From Saprospiraceae bacterium (GTDB taxonomy: Bacteria; Bacteroidota; Bacteroidia; Chitinophagales; Saprospiraceae): a stretch of 44,290 nt of DNA. Shown in pieces: positions 14,973 through 22,666 of this stretch (positions are counted from its first letter, which is position 1; every line of letters starts with the position of its first letter). The position numbers and the translations under genes were made by a program. The stretch is taken from assembly GCA_020437105.1 (NCBI GenBank), contig JAGQWR010000005.1, positions 52,322 to 96,611 of the forward strand, written 5' to 3'. The notes beneath the pieces are model-generated. The model was not told the origin of the DNA. It worked only from the letters and a program-made list of their open reading frames with translations, and searched no databases.

Positions 14973-17767
14973 TGCGCTTCCAGCCAATTGTTTCCTTCCC
15001 CCATTTCCACCAGAATAGGAACCTTCAGATTGGGAATAGCATTTTTCATTTCCTCCTCAATCATGGGTTTAAGGCGATCGAGTTCTGAGCGATAGGCATC
15101 AAAAACAAGTTCGTCATGCACCTGCAGGATCATCTTTGATTTGAAATTACCCGCTTTAAGCTTTTCATGGATTCGGATCATTGCCATCTTGATCATATCG
15201 GCAGCAGTGCCCTGGATAGGGGAGTTAATCGCCAGGCGTTCAGCCTGTGATCGCATCATGCCATTTTTGCTGTCAATATCTCTCAAATAGCGGCGGCGAC
15301 CTAAAAGCGTATAGACATATCCATTCTCACGTGCTTCATCAACGATGCGTTCCATGTAATTTCGTAGGCCTGGATACTGTGCAAAATAATTGTCGATGAG
15401 TTCTTTGGCTTCTGCGCGGGGTATGCCCAGTTGTCTGGAAAGATTGGTAGAACCTGCACCATAGATAATGGAGAAGTTAACTGTTTTAGCCCGGTATCTT
15501 TGTTCCCGGGTTACTTCGTCAAAAGGGACACTAAATACCCCGGCTGCAGTAGCCCGGTGAATATCTTTTCCTTCCTGGAAAGCCTTGAGCATGGCTTCAT
15601 CTCCACTGATTTCGGCAATAATCCGCAATTCAATTTGCGAATAATCGGCAGCGAGTAACACACAATCTTCATTTCGGGGGATAAAGGCTTCTCGTACTTT
15701 GGCGCCTTCCGGTGTTCTGACCGGAATATTTTGCAAATTCGGATTATTTGAACTCAGGCGACCAGTAGAGGCCAGTGCCTGATTAAAGGAAGAGTGTACA
15801 CGTCCTGTTTTCGGATTGACCATTCGCGGCAGCGCATCCACATAAGTAGATTTTAATTTTGTCAGTCCGCGATGTTTGAGGATGGCATCTATAATAGGGT
15901 GTTCGCCGGCCAATTCGGCTAGCTTTTCCTCATTGGTCGAGTATTGGCCCGATTTGGTTTTGGTCCAGCGATACGGAATTTTCAACCGTTCAAACAAGAC
16001 CTCTCCGACCTGTTTTGGAGAGGCGATATTAAATCGCACACCGGCTTCTTTCAGTATTTGTCGCTCCAGGTCCTGTATTTCTTTTCCGAGCTCCACACTG
16101 TATTTTTCCAGGTAGTCAGCATCCAGTCTGATGCCGTTGTATTCCAACTCAACCAGGGTGTGGATGAGTGGCTCCTCCATCGTGCGGTACAGTTCTTCCA
16201 GTTTTTCTTCCTGTAGTTTGGGTTCCAGGTATTCCTTTAGCTGCAGGGTAATATCTGCATCTTCAGCCGCATATTCTGTCACTTTTTCGACGGGGATATC
16301 CCGCATCGTAAGTTGGTTTTTTCCGCCCTTCCCGATAAGGGTTTTGATAGAAATAGGTTGGTATTTCAGGTAAGTTTCTGCCAGGTAATCCATATTGTGT
16401 CGGAGTTCCGGCTCGAGGAGATAATGGGCGATCATGGTATCAAATACGGGACCTTTCAACTCGACGCCATACCATTTCATGATCAGCGCATCGTATTTGA
16501 AGTTTTGGGCAATTTTACCAATAGCGCTATTCTCCAGTACTGCCCTAAAAATTTCAACTACCTCCTGGGCTTTTACCTGATCAGCAGGTACCGGTACATA
16601 ATAAGCCTCCCCGGATTTCCAGGAAAACGCGATTCCGACAAGTTCGGCCTCATTGGCATCAATACCAGTTGTTTCAGTGTCGAAGCAAAATGCTTTTTGT
16701 TTGGCCAAATCTGCGGCAAGCTTTTGAATCTTCGCAGGGCTGTCCACCAATTGGTAATTGTGTACTGTATTTGTGGCGTCTTTTTCTGCTACCGAGTGAC
16801 TCGGAATTAGATTGCCCGGAGCTGGAGCCGATTTTAGTTTTGCGGGTTCTCCAAATAAGCTGGTTTGCTGTCCGGCCTGTAATTCTTCATCCGCTTCTCC
16901 CAGGATTTGTTTAGCCAGTGAGCGGAACTCTAATTCTTTGAAAATCGCCGACAGTTTTTCCTTGTCGAAGGGATCAATTAAAAAATCCCTTTCCTTAAAT
17001 TCGGTGGGTACATCCAAATCAATAGTCGCCAGTTTTTTAGAGAGTATTGCCTGTTCCGCAAAGTTTTCTACGTTTTCTTTTTGTTTTCCTTTAAGCTGAT
17101 CTGAGCTGGCAATTAGGTTTTCTACACTTCCAAATTGTTTAATCAATTTGGAGGCTGTTTTTTTGCCGATTCCGGGAATCCCGGGAATATTATCGACCGC
17201 ATCTCCCTGCATAGCGAGGTGGTCGATTACCTGAAGTACTTCGTCAATTTCCCAATTTTCGATGACCTCCTTTGGGCCCAGAATTTCAACGCCATTGCCC
17301 TGGCGGGAAGGTTTGTATATAAAAATATTATCGGATACAAGTTGGGCATAATCCTTATCGGGCGTCACCATATATACTTGAAACCCCTCTTTTTCCGCTT
17401 TTTTTGCGAGTGTGCCGATCAGGTCATCTGCTTCGTAATTATCGACCGACATCACCGGAATATGCATCGCATGAACGATCTCCCGGATATAGGGAAATGC
17501 AAAGCGAATATCTTCCGGCTGCTCTTCCCGGTTGGCCTTATACTCCGGATACATTTCATGCCTGAAAACGGGTCCGTGCGGGTCAAAGATTACAGCTATG
17601 TGCGTGGGCTTTTCATTTTGCAAAAGATCCCAAAGAGTACGCACAAACCCTGTAATTGCAGAGGTGTTTTGGCCTTTGGAGTTAATAAGCGGGCGGGCAA
17701 TAAAAGCAAAATGTGCCCGGTAAACCAGGGCATGGCCATCAAGCAGGAAGAGTTTTTTTTGTGACAT
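14969..17767 (-). CDS. polA: DNA polymerase I
   Basis: A complete 932-residue DNA polymerase I, used in Okazaki-fragment maturation and repair. The 5'-nuclease domain fills about residues 1-290 (FLLDGHALVYRAHFAF, DNYEADDLIGTLA, MQGDAVDNIPGIPGIGKKTA). The 3'-5' proofreading domain is intact: FDTETTGID for Exo I, KIAQNFKYDALIM for Exo II, YAAEDADITLQL for Exo III. The polymerase domain has motif A DYSQIELRIIAEISGDE, motif B RAKTVNFSIIYGAG and motif C QVHDELVFD. Residue Phe at the motif B sensor position (NFSIIYG) is the usual bacterial state that disfavours dideoxynucleotides. The promoter is not obvious. A 45-bp palindrome lies about 60 bp upstream of the start. Confidence 0.98.
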   Translation of the reverse strand: MSQKKLFLLDGHALVYRAHFAFIARPLINSKGQNTSAITGFVRTLWDLLQNEKPTHIAVIFDPHGPVFRHEMYPEYKANREEQPEDIRFAFPYIREIVHAMHIPVMSVDNYEADDLIGTLAKKAEKEGFQVYMVTPDKDYAQLVSDNIFIYKPSRQGNGVEILGPKEVIENWEIDEVLQVIDHLAMQGDAVDNIPGIPGIGKKTASKLIKQFGSVENLIASSDQLKGKQKENVENFAEQAILSKKLATIDLDVPTEFKERDFLIDPFDKEKLSAIFKELEFRSLAKQILGEADEELQAGQQTSLFGEPAKLKSAPAPGNLIPSHSVAEKDATNTVHNYQLVDSPAKIQKLAADLAKQKAFCFDTETTGIDANEAELVGIAFSWKSGEAYYVPVPADQVKAQEVVEIFRAVLENSAIGKIAQNFKYDALIMKWYGVELKGPVFDTMIAHYLLEPELRHNMDYLAETYLKYQPISIKTLIGKGGKNQLTMRDIPVEKVTEYAAEDADITLQLKEYLEPKLQEEKLEELYRTMEEPLIHTLVELEYNGIRLDADYLEKYSVELGKEIQDLERQILKEAGVRFNIASPKQVGEVLFERLKIPYRWTKTKSGQYSTNEEKLAELAGEHPIIDAILKHRGLTKLKSTYVDALPRMVNPKTGRVHSSFNQALASTGRLSSNNPNLQNIPVRTPEGAKVREAFIPRNEDCVLLAADYSQIELRIIAEISGDEAMLKAFQEGKDIHRATAAGVFSVPFDEVTREQRYRAKTVNFSIIYGAGSTNLSRQLGIPRAEAKELIDNYFAQYPGLRNYMERIVDEARENGYVYTLLGRRRYLRDIDSKNGMMRSQAERLAINSPIQGTAADMIKMAMIRIHEKLKAGNFKSKMILQVHDELVFDAYRSELDRLKPMIEEEMKNAIPNLKVPILVEMGEGNNWLEAH

Positions 17768-17825
17768 TGGTCGGCAACATTAATTCGGGCAGAAGATACT
17801 ACTTTTCGGTGCAATTGCCGAAACA

Positions 17826-17870
17826 GACCTGACAGGTTGCCAACCTGTCAGGTCGGCAACCTGTCAGGTC
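17826..17870. repeat. 45-bp palindromic intergenic element, copy 2
   Basis: Outer arms of 16 bp (GACCTGACAGGTTGCC and its perfect reverse complement at 17855-17870) flank a 13-bp centre. The arms are identical to those of the element at 9846-9890. The centre here reads AACCTGTCAGGTC where copy 1 has GACCTGACAGGTC, so apart from one base the core is inverted. It lies between the terminator of the DUF3078 gene and the polA start. Confidence 0.9.
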
Positions 17871-17878
17871 GAATAAAC

Positions 17879-17914
17879 AAAAAAAGGCAGCCTCCTTTTC
17901 GGGGACTGCCTTTT
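17879..17914 (-). terminator. Rho-independent terminator of the DUF3078 gene
   Basis: On the minus strand AAAAGGCAG pairs with CTGCCTTTT, extended by a mostly paired G/C segment around CGAAAA, and is followed by a run of seven T. It lies about 20 bp past the stop of the gene at 17935-18906, in the orientation to end that transcript. Confidence 0.85.
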
Positions 17915-17934
17915 CAAGAGGACTGAAAGCCTTG

Positions 17935-18906
17935 TTAGAAAACGAAACTATATTTGATGATCAGGGCTTCCGTAAAGCTTACAGAAGGTGCCAGTTCACC
18001 AGCTTCACCATAGATGCCATTGCCGTTGCGATCGATCTGAACATCAATGTCATCATCCGCAAAAAGCTCTGTAACCAGGTTTAGCGAAACATTTTTAAAG
18101 ATGATAATACCCAGGTCATTGGTCCAGAGTAAATCCACATTTTGGGGATCACGCAAATAATTGGAAAAGAGGTTTAAGGTGCTATTCCATACCAGGCGGT
18201 CGTTCAGGAATTTGTTGTTGTAGCCTGCGATGAGGTTCGCACCTACAGCCAGAAAACGATTTGTTCCTTCGTCATTACCATGAACATTCAATGCCGCAAT
18301 TTGGTCGTTGCCAACATAAATGATTTTAAGTGATGCAGGGGACAGAAAGAATGATAAATGCTCATTTACCTTGTAATCAATACCCGGTGACAACTGGAAT
18401 TGTACCGGCGCAAAGAATTTTGCAATCAGATTTGTTTTATCCTCCGGATTAATCAGATTTCCTTCATAGGTAGGGAGTAAAAGTGTTTGTGCACTTGCCT
18501 CAATGGCTGCATAGGCTTTACCTTCTCCTAATTGATATCCAAATCGGGATGCTGCCCGGATTACATCGATGTTTTTTTCGAATGGCTTGCCATTTCCGCC
18601 AATACGTTGAGCGCCAAGTTGCAGAGATGCAATGTTTGTCCAGGATACTTTGTCCTTGCCATAATTGGCGAAAACAGTTCCTAATCCGCCAAACCCAATA
18701 CGGTTAGAGCCAGCGCCTACTTTTGGTTGTACAAGTGCTAATTGTGCAAAGTCAAGTCCAAGTCCTCCACCAACTACCCAGAGTGAATCAGCTGTTTTTT
18801 CAGCAGCAGCTCCCTGGATTTCAGCAAGGCGGTCGTTTCCTGCCTGTGCAAAAATGCCGGCAGAACATAGGGTCATAAGGAGAATGAATAGTCCTGTTTT
18901 TTTCAT
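17935..18906 (-). CDS. DUF3078-type outer-membrane-like protein
   Basis: A 323-residue exported protein (signal MKKTGLFILLMTLCSAGIFAQ). I use the ATG at 18906; an ATG at 18921 adds only MIITV. The body shows the W...GGGLGLDFAQLALVQ...GAGSNRIGFGG...KVSWTNIASLQLGAQR pattern of the Bacteroidota DUF3078 family, with alternating hydrophobic strands and a final YSFVF, as expected for an outer-membrane beta-barrel. An Asp-rich stretch DIDVQIDRNGNGIYGEAGE near the C terminus looks like a calcium-type loop and may lie in a surface or periplasmic turn. It is the last gene of a sigma factor / small protein / MscS / DUF3078 array and is closed by a clear terminator. Function unknown. Confidence 0.75.
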   Translation of the reverse strand: MKKTGLFILLMTLCSAGIFAQAGNDRLAEIQGAAAEKTADSLWVVGGGLGLDFAQLALVQPKVGAGSNRIGFGGLGTVFANYGKDKVSWTNIASLQLGAQRIGGNGKPFEKNIDVIRAASRFGYQLGEGKAYAAIEASAQTLLLPTYEGNLINPEDKTNLIAKFFAPVQFQLSPGIDYKVNEHLSFFLSPASLKIIYVGNDQIAALNVHGNDEGTNRFLAVGANLIAGYNNKFLNDRLVWNSTLNLFSNYLRDPQNVDLLWTNDLGIIIFKNVSLNLVTELFADDDIDVQIDRNGNGIYGEAGELAPSVSFTEALIIKYSFVF

Positions 18907-18955
18907 AACAGTAATGATCAAGTTAATAATTGGTAAAAAATGTTTTTCGTTTTGT

Positions 18956-19819
18956 CTATTCTTCCATGGTGCTCCTACGCGCCATAATTTCTACATTCTC
19001 TGAGGTTAGTTTGCTTAGCGGCACAATGATCAGGCGATCAGAGGCTTTTAGGGTGAGCGAACTGTTGTCCATATCCACAATCTCTCCTTCCATGCCTTCG
19101 ATACGGATAACATCTCCGATGTTTACCTTGTTTTTACTATAAAAAGAGGCGATAAAATTGGCCATCATGTCGCGCGAGGCAAACCCATAACCGAGTGCAA
19201 ATGCAAGCACCCCGCCACCGATAATTACGGTGAGATTGCTCCGGATAAAATCTGTATTGATCTTTGCCTGCCCCAAAGCACTCATCACAACAGCCAGAAA
19301 AATAAAATAGAAAATAAAGGAAGCAATCAGTTTGGAGGAGGGGATCCCCAATGACTGACAGGCTGTTTGTACAATGTTTTTGATGAAATCTGCAAACAGA
19401 ATGCCAATAATTAATACAATTCCGGCAGATAATAGATTTGGTACATAATTTATAATATCAGTTACCAGGCTCGAAACAGCAGGCATGCCCAGCAAATCGG
19501 TGGCAGCGATCAAAAAGATCAGTAGCATGATGTAGTAAACCACCTTGGCGAGTAAGGTGCTAAAAGTGATTTTAAAGTTAGAACGTTCGATAAAATCGAT
19601 CTCATTCAACTTGTCAGCCAGCTTATCAATACCACTTGAAGTCAAAAGCTTTTTAATGAGTTTGGAAACGAATTTGGCTAACATCCATCCCAAAATCAAA
19701 ACTAAAAATGCCCCAAAAAATCGGGGTATGGCAGATGCAAACTGCTTGCCTAACTCAAAGATTAAATCAAGGAATTTAAAATTACCATTGCTAGTGGCCT
19801 GTAAAAAAAGGTGTTTCAT
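18956..19819 (-). CDS. MscS-family mechanosensitive channel
   Basis: A 287-residue inner-membrane protein. Hydrophobic helices (for example FGAFLVLILGWMLAKFVSKLI, VVYYIMLLIFLIAATDLLGM, LLSAGIVLIIGILFADFI, IASFIFYFIFLAVVMSALGQA) are followed by the pore-lining segment GGGVLAFALGYGFASRDMMANFIASFY and the MscS beta-domain VNIGDVIRIEGMEGEIVDMDNSSLTLKASDRLIIVP. The repeated 'conserved TM helix' arrangement and short cytoplasmic part resemble the CmpX-like subgroup more than E. coli MscS. Such channels relieve osmotic downshock or modulate envelope stress. It begins 19 bp after the small protein encoded downstream of the sigma factor, so it may be under that sigma factor's operon. Confidence 0.9.
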   Translation of the reverse strand: MKHLFLQATSNGNFKFLDLIFELGKQFASAIPRFFGAFLVLILGWMLAKFVSKLIKKLLTSSGIDKLADKLNEIDFIERSNFKITFSTLLAKVVYYIMLLIFLIAATDLLGMPAVSSLVTDIINYVPNLLSAGIVLIIGILFADFIKNIVQTACQSLGIPSSKLIASFIFYFIFLAVVMSALGQAKINTDFIRSNLTVIIGGGVLAFALGYGFASRDMMANFIASFYSKNKVNIGDVIRIEGMEGEIVDMDNSSLTLKASDRLIIVPLSKLTSENVEIMARRSTMEE

Positions 19820-19838
19820 TTGATGGATGTATGCTTAG

Positions 19839-20096
19839 TTAATATTGGCGCGGGCCAGTGCCCGGCTCCCTGTTTGAAGTGGGCCCGGCTCCAGGGTCAT
19901 TCCGTTTAACGGATGGATCATTTTCGCCACCTCCAAGAAGAACAAAAAGATCCATAACCCTTGGAAGATATAATTCCACAATTTGTCCGATAAATTGATA
20001 AATCTTCAAAGTGCCCCCCAAATTTGATTTTATTTCCGGGGGAGGTGGGGGGGTACGCCTTTCCTCCTCTTCCATCAAGCGCTGAAAATTATTCAT
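19839..20096 (-). CDS. Small proline-rich protein encoded beside an ECF sigma factor
   Basis: An 85-residue protein that I do not recognise as a named family. It has a charged start (MNNFQRLMEEEERRTPPPPPE), one amphipathic or weakly hydrophobic helix (LKIYQFIGQIVELYLPRVMDLFVLLGGG) and a Gly/Pro/Arg tail with the partial repeats DPGAGP and EPGTGP. The gene lies 26 bp downstream of the sigma factor on the same strand. A short protein in this place could be an anti-sigma or membrane-associated partner, but it has no zinc or anti-sigma motif and this is inference only. The position between a sigma factor and a mechanosensitive channel, with short spacers on both sides, supports real translation. 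Confidence 0.6.
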   Translation of the reverse strand: MNNFQRLMEEEERRTPPPPPEIKSNLGGTLKIYQFIGQIVELYLPRVMDLFVLLGGGENDPSVKRNDPGAGPTSNREPGTGPRQY

Positions 20097-20122
20097 AAGG
20101 CATTTTTCATTGTATCACCTCC

Positions 20123-20680
20123 CTATGTTCCGGGAGGATACAGGTTTTGATAAATAGCTCGAGCGCGTTCTTTCGCTCGTTTGATTTTCATTTTAATAGC
20201 ACTTTCTGTTTTCCCAAGGGCGAGTGCTATGTCCCTGATCTGGAGTTCTTCCTGATACTTCATCAATAAAACTGCCCGATCACTGCCAGGTAGTCCTTCT
20301 AATACCGCTTTAAGCCGATCGATTTCCATTTCGAGCAGCTCTTTGTCCGGTATTTCATCATCGGCCAAATCCGGTGGATTTTCAATCTCGTCGGCAAAAA
20401 GATTTTTATCCTTTTTACTTCGCCGGATCAGGTCGATACAGTAATTATAGGTAATGGAATAGATCCAGGTCGAAAACTTGGATCGTTCGCTAAACTTCGA
20501 AAGATTCAGGAAAATCTTGGTGAAGATATCCTGTACCGCGTCCTGAGCTCGGGTCTCATCTCGCAAGAGTGTCAGGCACTTTGCGTACACTTTGGTAGAA
20601 TAACGATCATATAAGACATCAAAATAAGCAGACTCCTGCGTTTTCATAAAACACTGGATCAACTCGACATCAGATCGCAT
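20123..20680 (-). CDS. ECF (sigma-70 family) RNA polymerase sigma factor
   Basis: A 185-residue extracytoplasmic-function sigma factor. Region 2 is seen in AYFDVLYDRYSTKVYAKCLTLL, AQDAVQDIFTKIFLNLSKF and FSTWIYSITYNYCIDLIRR; region 4 in LKAVLEGLPGSDRAVLLMKYQEELQIRDIALALGKTESAIKMKIKRAKER. I prefer the ATG at 20680 (MRSDVELIQCFMK). An ATG at 20728 would add 16 residues encoded by a GAGCGCAGCGACGAACCTG-like stretch that looks more like intergenic repeat debris. No classic anti-sigma gene follows; the next gene is the small proline-rich protein. ECF factors of this size in Bacteroidota are often activated by envelope signals, which fits the downstream channel and outer-membrane-like protein. Confidence 0.92.
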   Translation of the reverse strand: MRSDVELIQCFMKTQESAYFDVLYDRYSTKVYAKCLTLLRDETRAQDAVQDIFTKIFLNLSKFSERSKFSTWIYSITYNYCIDLIRRSKKDKNLFADEIENPPDLADDEIPDKELLEMEIDRLKAVLEGLPGSDRAVLLMKYQEELQIRDIALALGKTESAIKMKIKRAKERARAIYQNLYPPGT

Positions 20681-20953
20681 CTTACTTGTTGTTGTTTCCA
20701 AGCAAACAGGTTCGTCGCTGCGCTCCATTCCGCTGCTTTATGACGCAACTTTTTGGAAAAGGACACAGCTTTGAAAAATAATTTTAAGAATCCCTTAAGA
20801 TTTGCCAGTACCGCAATACCAACAAAATCTATTCCAGGAACCGTACCAGTGTGCAATTTAGGGATTCTTTTTAATCAGCCTCGCTTTTCTGGCTATTATG
20901 CTGTATCAACTTAGACATGTTTTGCGACCTTTGCAGCTTGCAGCTGAAATTAT

Positions 20954-21856
20954 ATGCCTAAGAAAAACCTCCTGGCACATCTTGCCCTATTAGCCGTAGC
21001 ATTAATTTATGGGTCAAATTATAGTATCGCAAAGGTCGTTCTGGATCCGGGATACCTGAGTCCGGAGGCATTGGTGCTCCTGCGTGTTACCACGGGCATG
21101 ATACTTTTTACTGCCATCCACTATTTCCTGGTTGGAGAAAAAGTACAACGTGCCGATTGGGGTAGAATGGCACTTTGTGGCCTGTTTGGTGTTGCCTTAA
21201 ACCAGATGTTTTTCCTCCTCGGACTTCGACTGACTACGCCAATCCATGCTTCCCTGATTATGACTACCACGCCTATTTTGGTGCTCCTGGTAGCTGCGGT
21301 GCTGGCTGCTGAACGATTGACTACCCGGAAAATTTTAGGCGTTTTCCTCGGATTGGTCGGAGCAGCCTGGCTGATTCTTCAAAATAGACATGCGACACTT
21401 GAACAAAGTACCTTCTGGGGCGATTTGTTTATCTTTTTTAATGCCACATTCTATGGTATCTACCTCGTGATCGTTAACCAATTAATGAAAAAATATAATC
21501 CACTTACGGTAGTTCGATGGGTTTTCTTCTTCGGATTTTTATATGTATTCCCGTTTTCAATTCGAGATATGGTTTATACAGACTGGGCACTCATTCCGCC
21601 CATTGCCTGGAAAGCCATTGCCTTTGTGTTGATCGCCACTACTTTTCTGGCGTACTTGTTTAATACCTTTGCTCTCGGTATCGTAAACCCCTCCACGGTA
21701 AGTGCCTATATTTATTTGCAACCCCTTTTTGCCGGTTGGATCTCCATCTGGATTGGCAAAGAACTACTCAGCCTCGAAAAGGGAATCGCCGGCTTACTCA
21801 TCTTTGGCGGCGTTTATTTGGTGAGTACCAGAAAACGGACAGTAGTAAAAGCCTGA
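20954..21856 (+). CDS. EamA/DMT-family transporter
   Basis: A 300-residue inner-membrane protein with ten predicted helices in two EamA repeats: LALLAVALIYGSNYSIAKVVL starts the first, and GDLFIFFNATFYGIYLVIVNQLMKKYNPLTVVRWVFFFGF starts the second. It ends with LEKGIAGLLIFGGVYLVSTRKR. Drug/metabolite transporters of this type export amino acids, nucleobases or other metabolites; the substrate cannot be read from sequence. It stands alone on the plus strand, divergent from the sigma factor, and its TGA stop falls inside a fragment of the CCTGACAGG repeat motif 6 bp from the stop of the convergent AMP nucleosidase gene. Confidence 0.9.
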   Translation: MPKKNLLAHLALLAVALIYGSNYSIAKVVLDPGYLSPEALVLLRVTTGMILFTAIHYFLVGEKVQRADWGRMALCGLFGVALNQMFFLLGLRLTTPIHASLIMTTTPILVLLVAAVLAAERLTTRKILGVFLGLVGAAWLILQNRHATLEQSTFWGDLFIFFNATFYGIYLVIVNQLMKKYNPLTVVRWVFFFGFLYVFPFSIRDMVYTDWALIPPIAWKAIAFVLIATTFLAYLFNTFALGIVNPSTVSAYIYLQPLFAGWISIWIGKELLSLEKGIAGLLIFGGVYLVSTRKRTVVKA

Positions 21857-21862
21857 CAGGTC
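21852..21862. repeat. Fragment of the CCTGACAGG repeat at a convergent gene junction
   Basis: CCTGACAGGTC matches one unit of the 45-bp palindromes at 9846 and 17826. It supplies the TGA stop of the transporter gene and fills the gap before the stop of the convergent AMP nucleosidase gene at 21863. At 11 bp it may be a remnant of a full element or chance. Confidence 0.4.
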
Positions 21863-22636
21863 CTAAAATTTCAGGTGTTTTACGGTCTGACCTTGATTGA
21901 TTAGCTGTTTTAGACTGTCTATCCCGATCCGCAAATGTGGCTCCACATATTTTGAAGTTACAGAATTGTCACTTTCAGAGGTTTTTACACCATCCGGAAT
22001 CATAGGTACGTCCGAAACCAGTAACAAAGCGCCAGCAGGAATTTGATTTTTAAACGCTGCTACAAAGATGGTAGCGGTTTCCATATCGATGGCCATGACA
22101 CGCAGGCTGCGGAGGTATTTTTTGAAATTTATCTTGTGTTCCCATACCCGGCGATTGGTGGTGTAAACCGTTCCGGTCCAATAGTCCATCGCATAATCGC
22201 GGTTCATAGTGGAAGAAACGGCTTTTTGCAAAGCAAAAGCAGGTAGGGCAGGTACTTCGGCGGGCATATAATCATTACTGGTTCCTTCTCCCCGGATGGC
22301 CGCAATAGGGAGAATAAAATCGCCTACTTTATTTTTTCGTTTCAGTCCGCCGCATTTTCCCAGAAATAAAACGGCTTTTGGTTTGATCGCTGTAAGTAAA
22401 TCAACAATAGTTGCTGCGTTCGGACTGCCCATGCCAAAGTTGACGATCGTAATGCCATCCGCTGTAGCGGCCTGCATGGTCTTACTGGTGCCAAAAATTT
22501 CCACCTTATGCCACTCGGCAAAAAGTGCTATGTAATTGTCAAAATTGGTCAGCAAAATGTATTTGCCAAATTCTTCCAAAGGCATGCCGGTGTAACGAGG
22601 TAACCAATTTCTAACGATTTCTTTTTTGGTTTTCAT
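21863..22636 (-). CDS. amn: AMP nucleosidase, short Bacteroidota form
   Basis: A 257-residue member of the nucleoside phosphorylase/AMP nucleosidase superfamily. VNFGMGSPNAATIVDLL, PKAVLFLGKCGGL, GEGTSNDYMPAEVPALP and the MAIDMETATIFVAAF segment (Met-Glu for ribose/purine contacts) are typical of the short AMP nucleosidases of Bacteroidota, which lack the N-terminal domain of E. coli Amn (about 480 residues). The enzyme splits AMP into adenine and ribose 5-phosphate. The gene follows carB on the same strand after 30 bp, so it may be co-transcribed with it, which would link nucleotide breakdown to pyrimidine/arginine precursor synthesis. That functional link is inference. Confidence 0.88.
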   Translation of the reverse strand: MKTKKEIVRNWLPRYTGMPLEEFGKYILLTNFDNYIALFAEWHKVEIFGTSKTMQAATADGITIVNFGMGSPNAATIVDLLTAIKPKAVLFLGKCGGLKRKNKVGDFILPIAAIRGEGTSNDYMPAEVPALPAFALQKAVSSTMNRDYAMDYWTGTVYTTNRRVWEHKINFKKYLRSLRVMAIDMETATIFVAAFKNQIPAGALLLVSDVPMIPDGVKTSESDNSVTSKYVEPHLRIGIDSLKQLINQGQTVKHLKF

Positions 22637-22666
22637 GTTGTACTTGTTTTGGCCCCCGACATAAAA

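Noticed and set aside
20681..20728. N-terminal extension of the sigma factor (MERSDEPVCLETTTSK).
   Set aside because: It is encoded by a stretch resembling intergenic repeat debris and is not part of the usual sigma region 2 start; kept only as an alternative.
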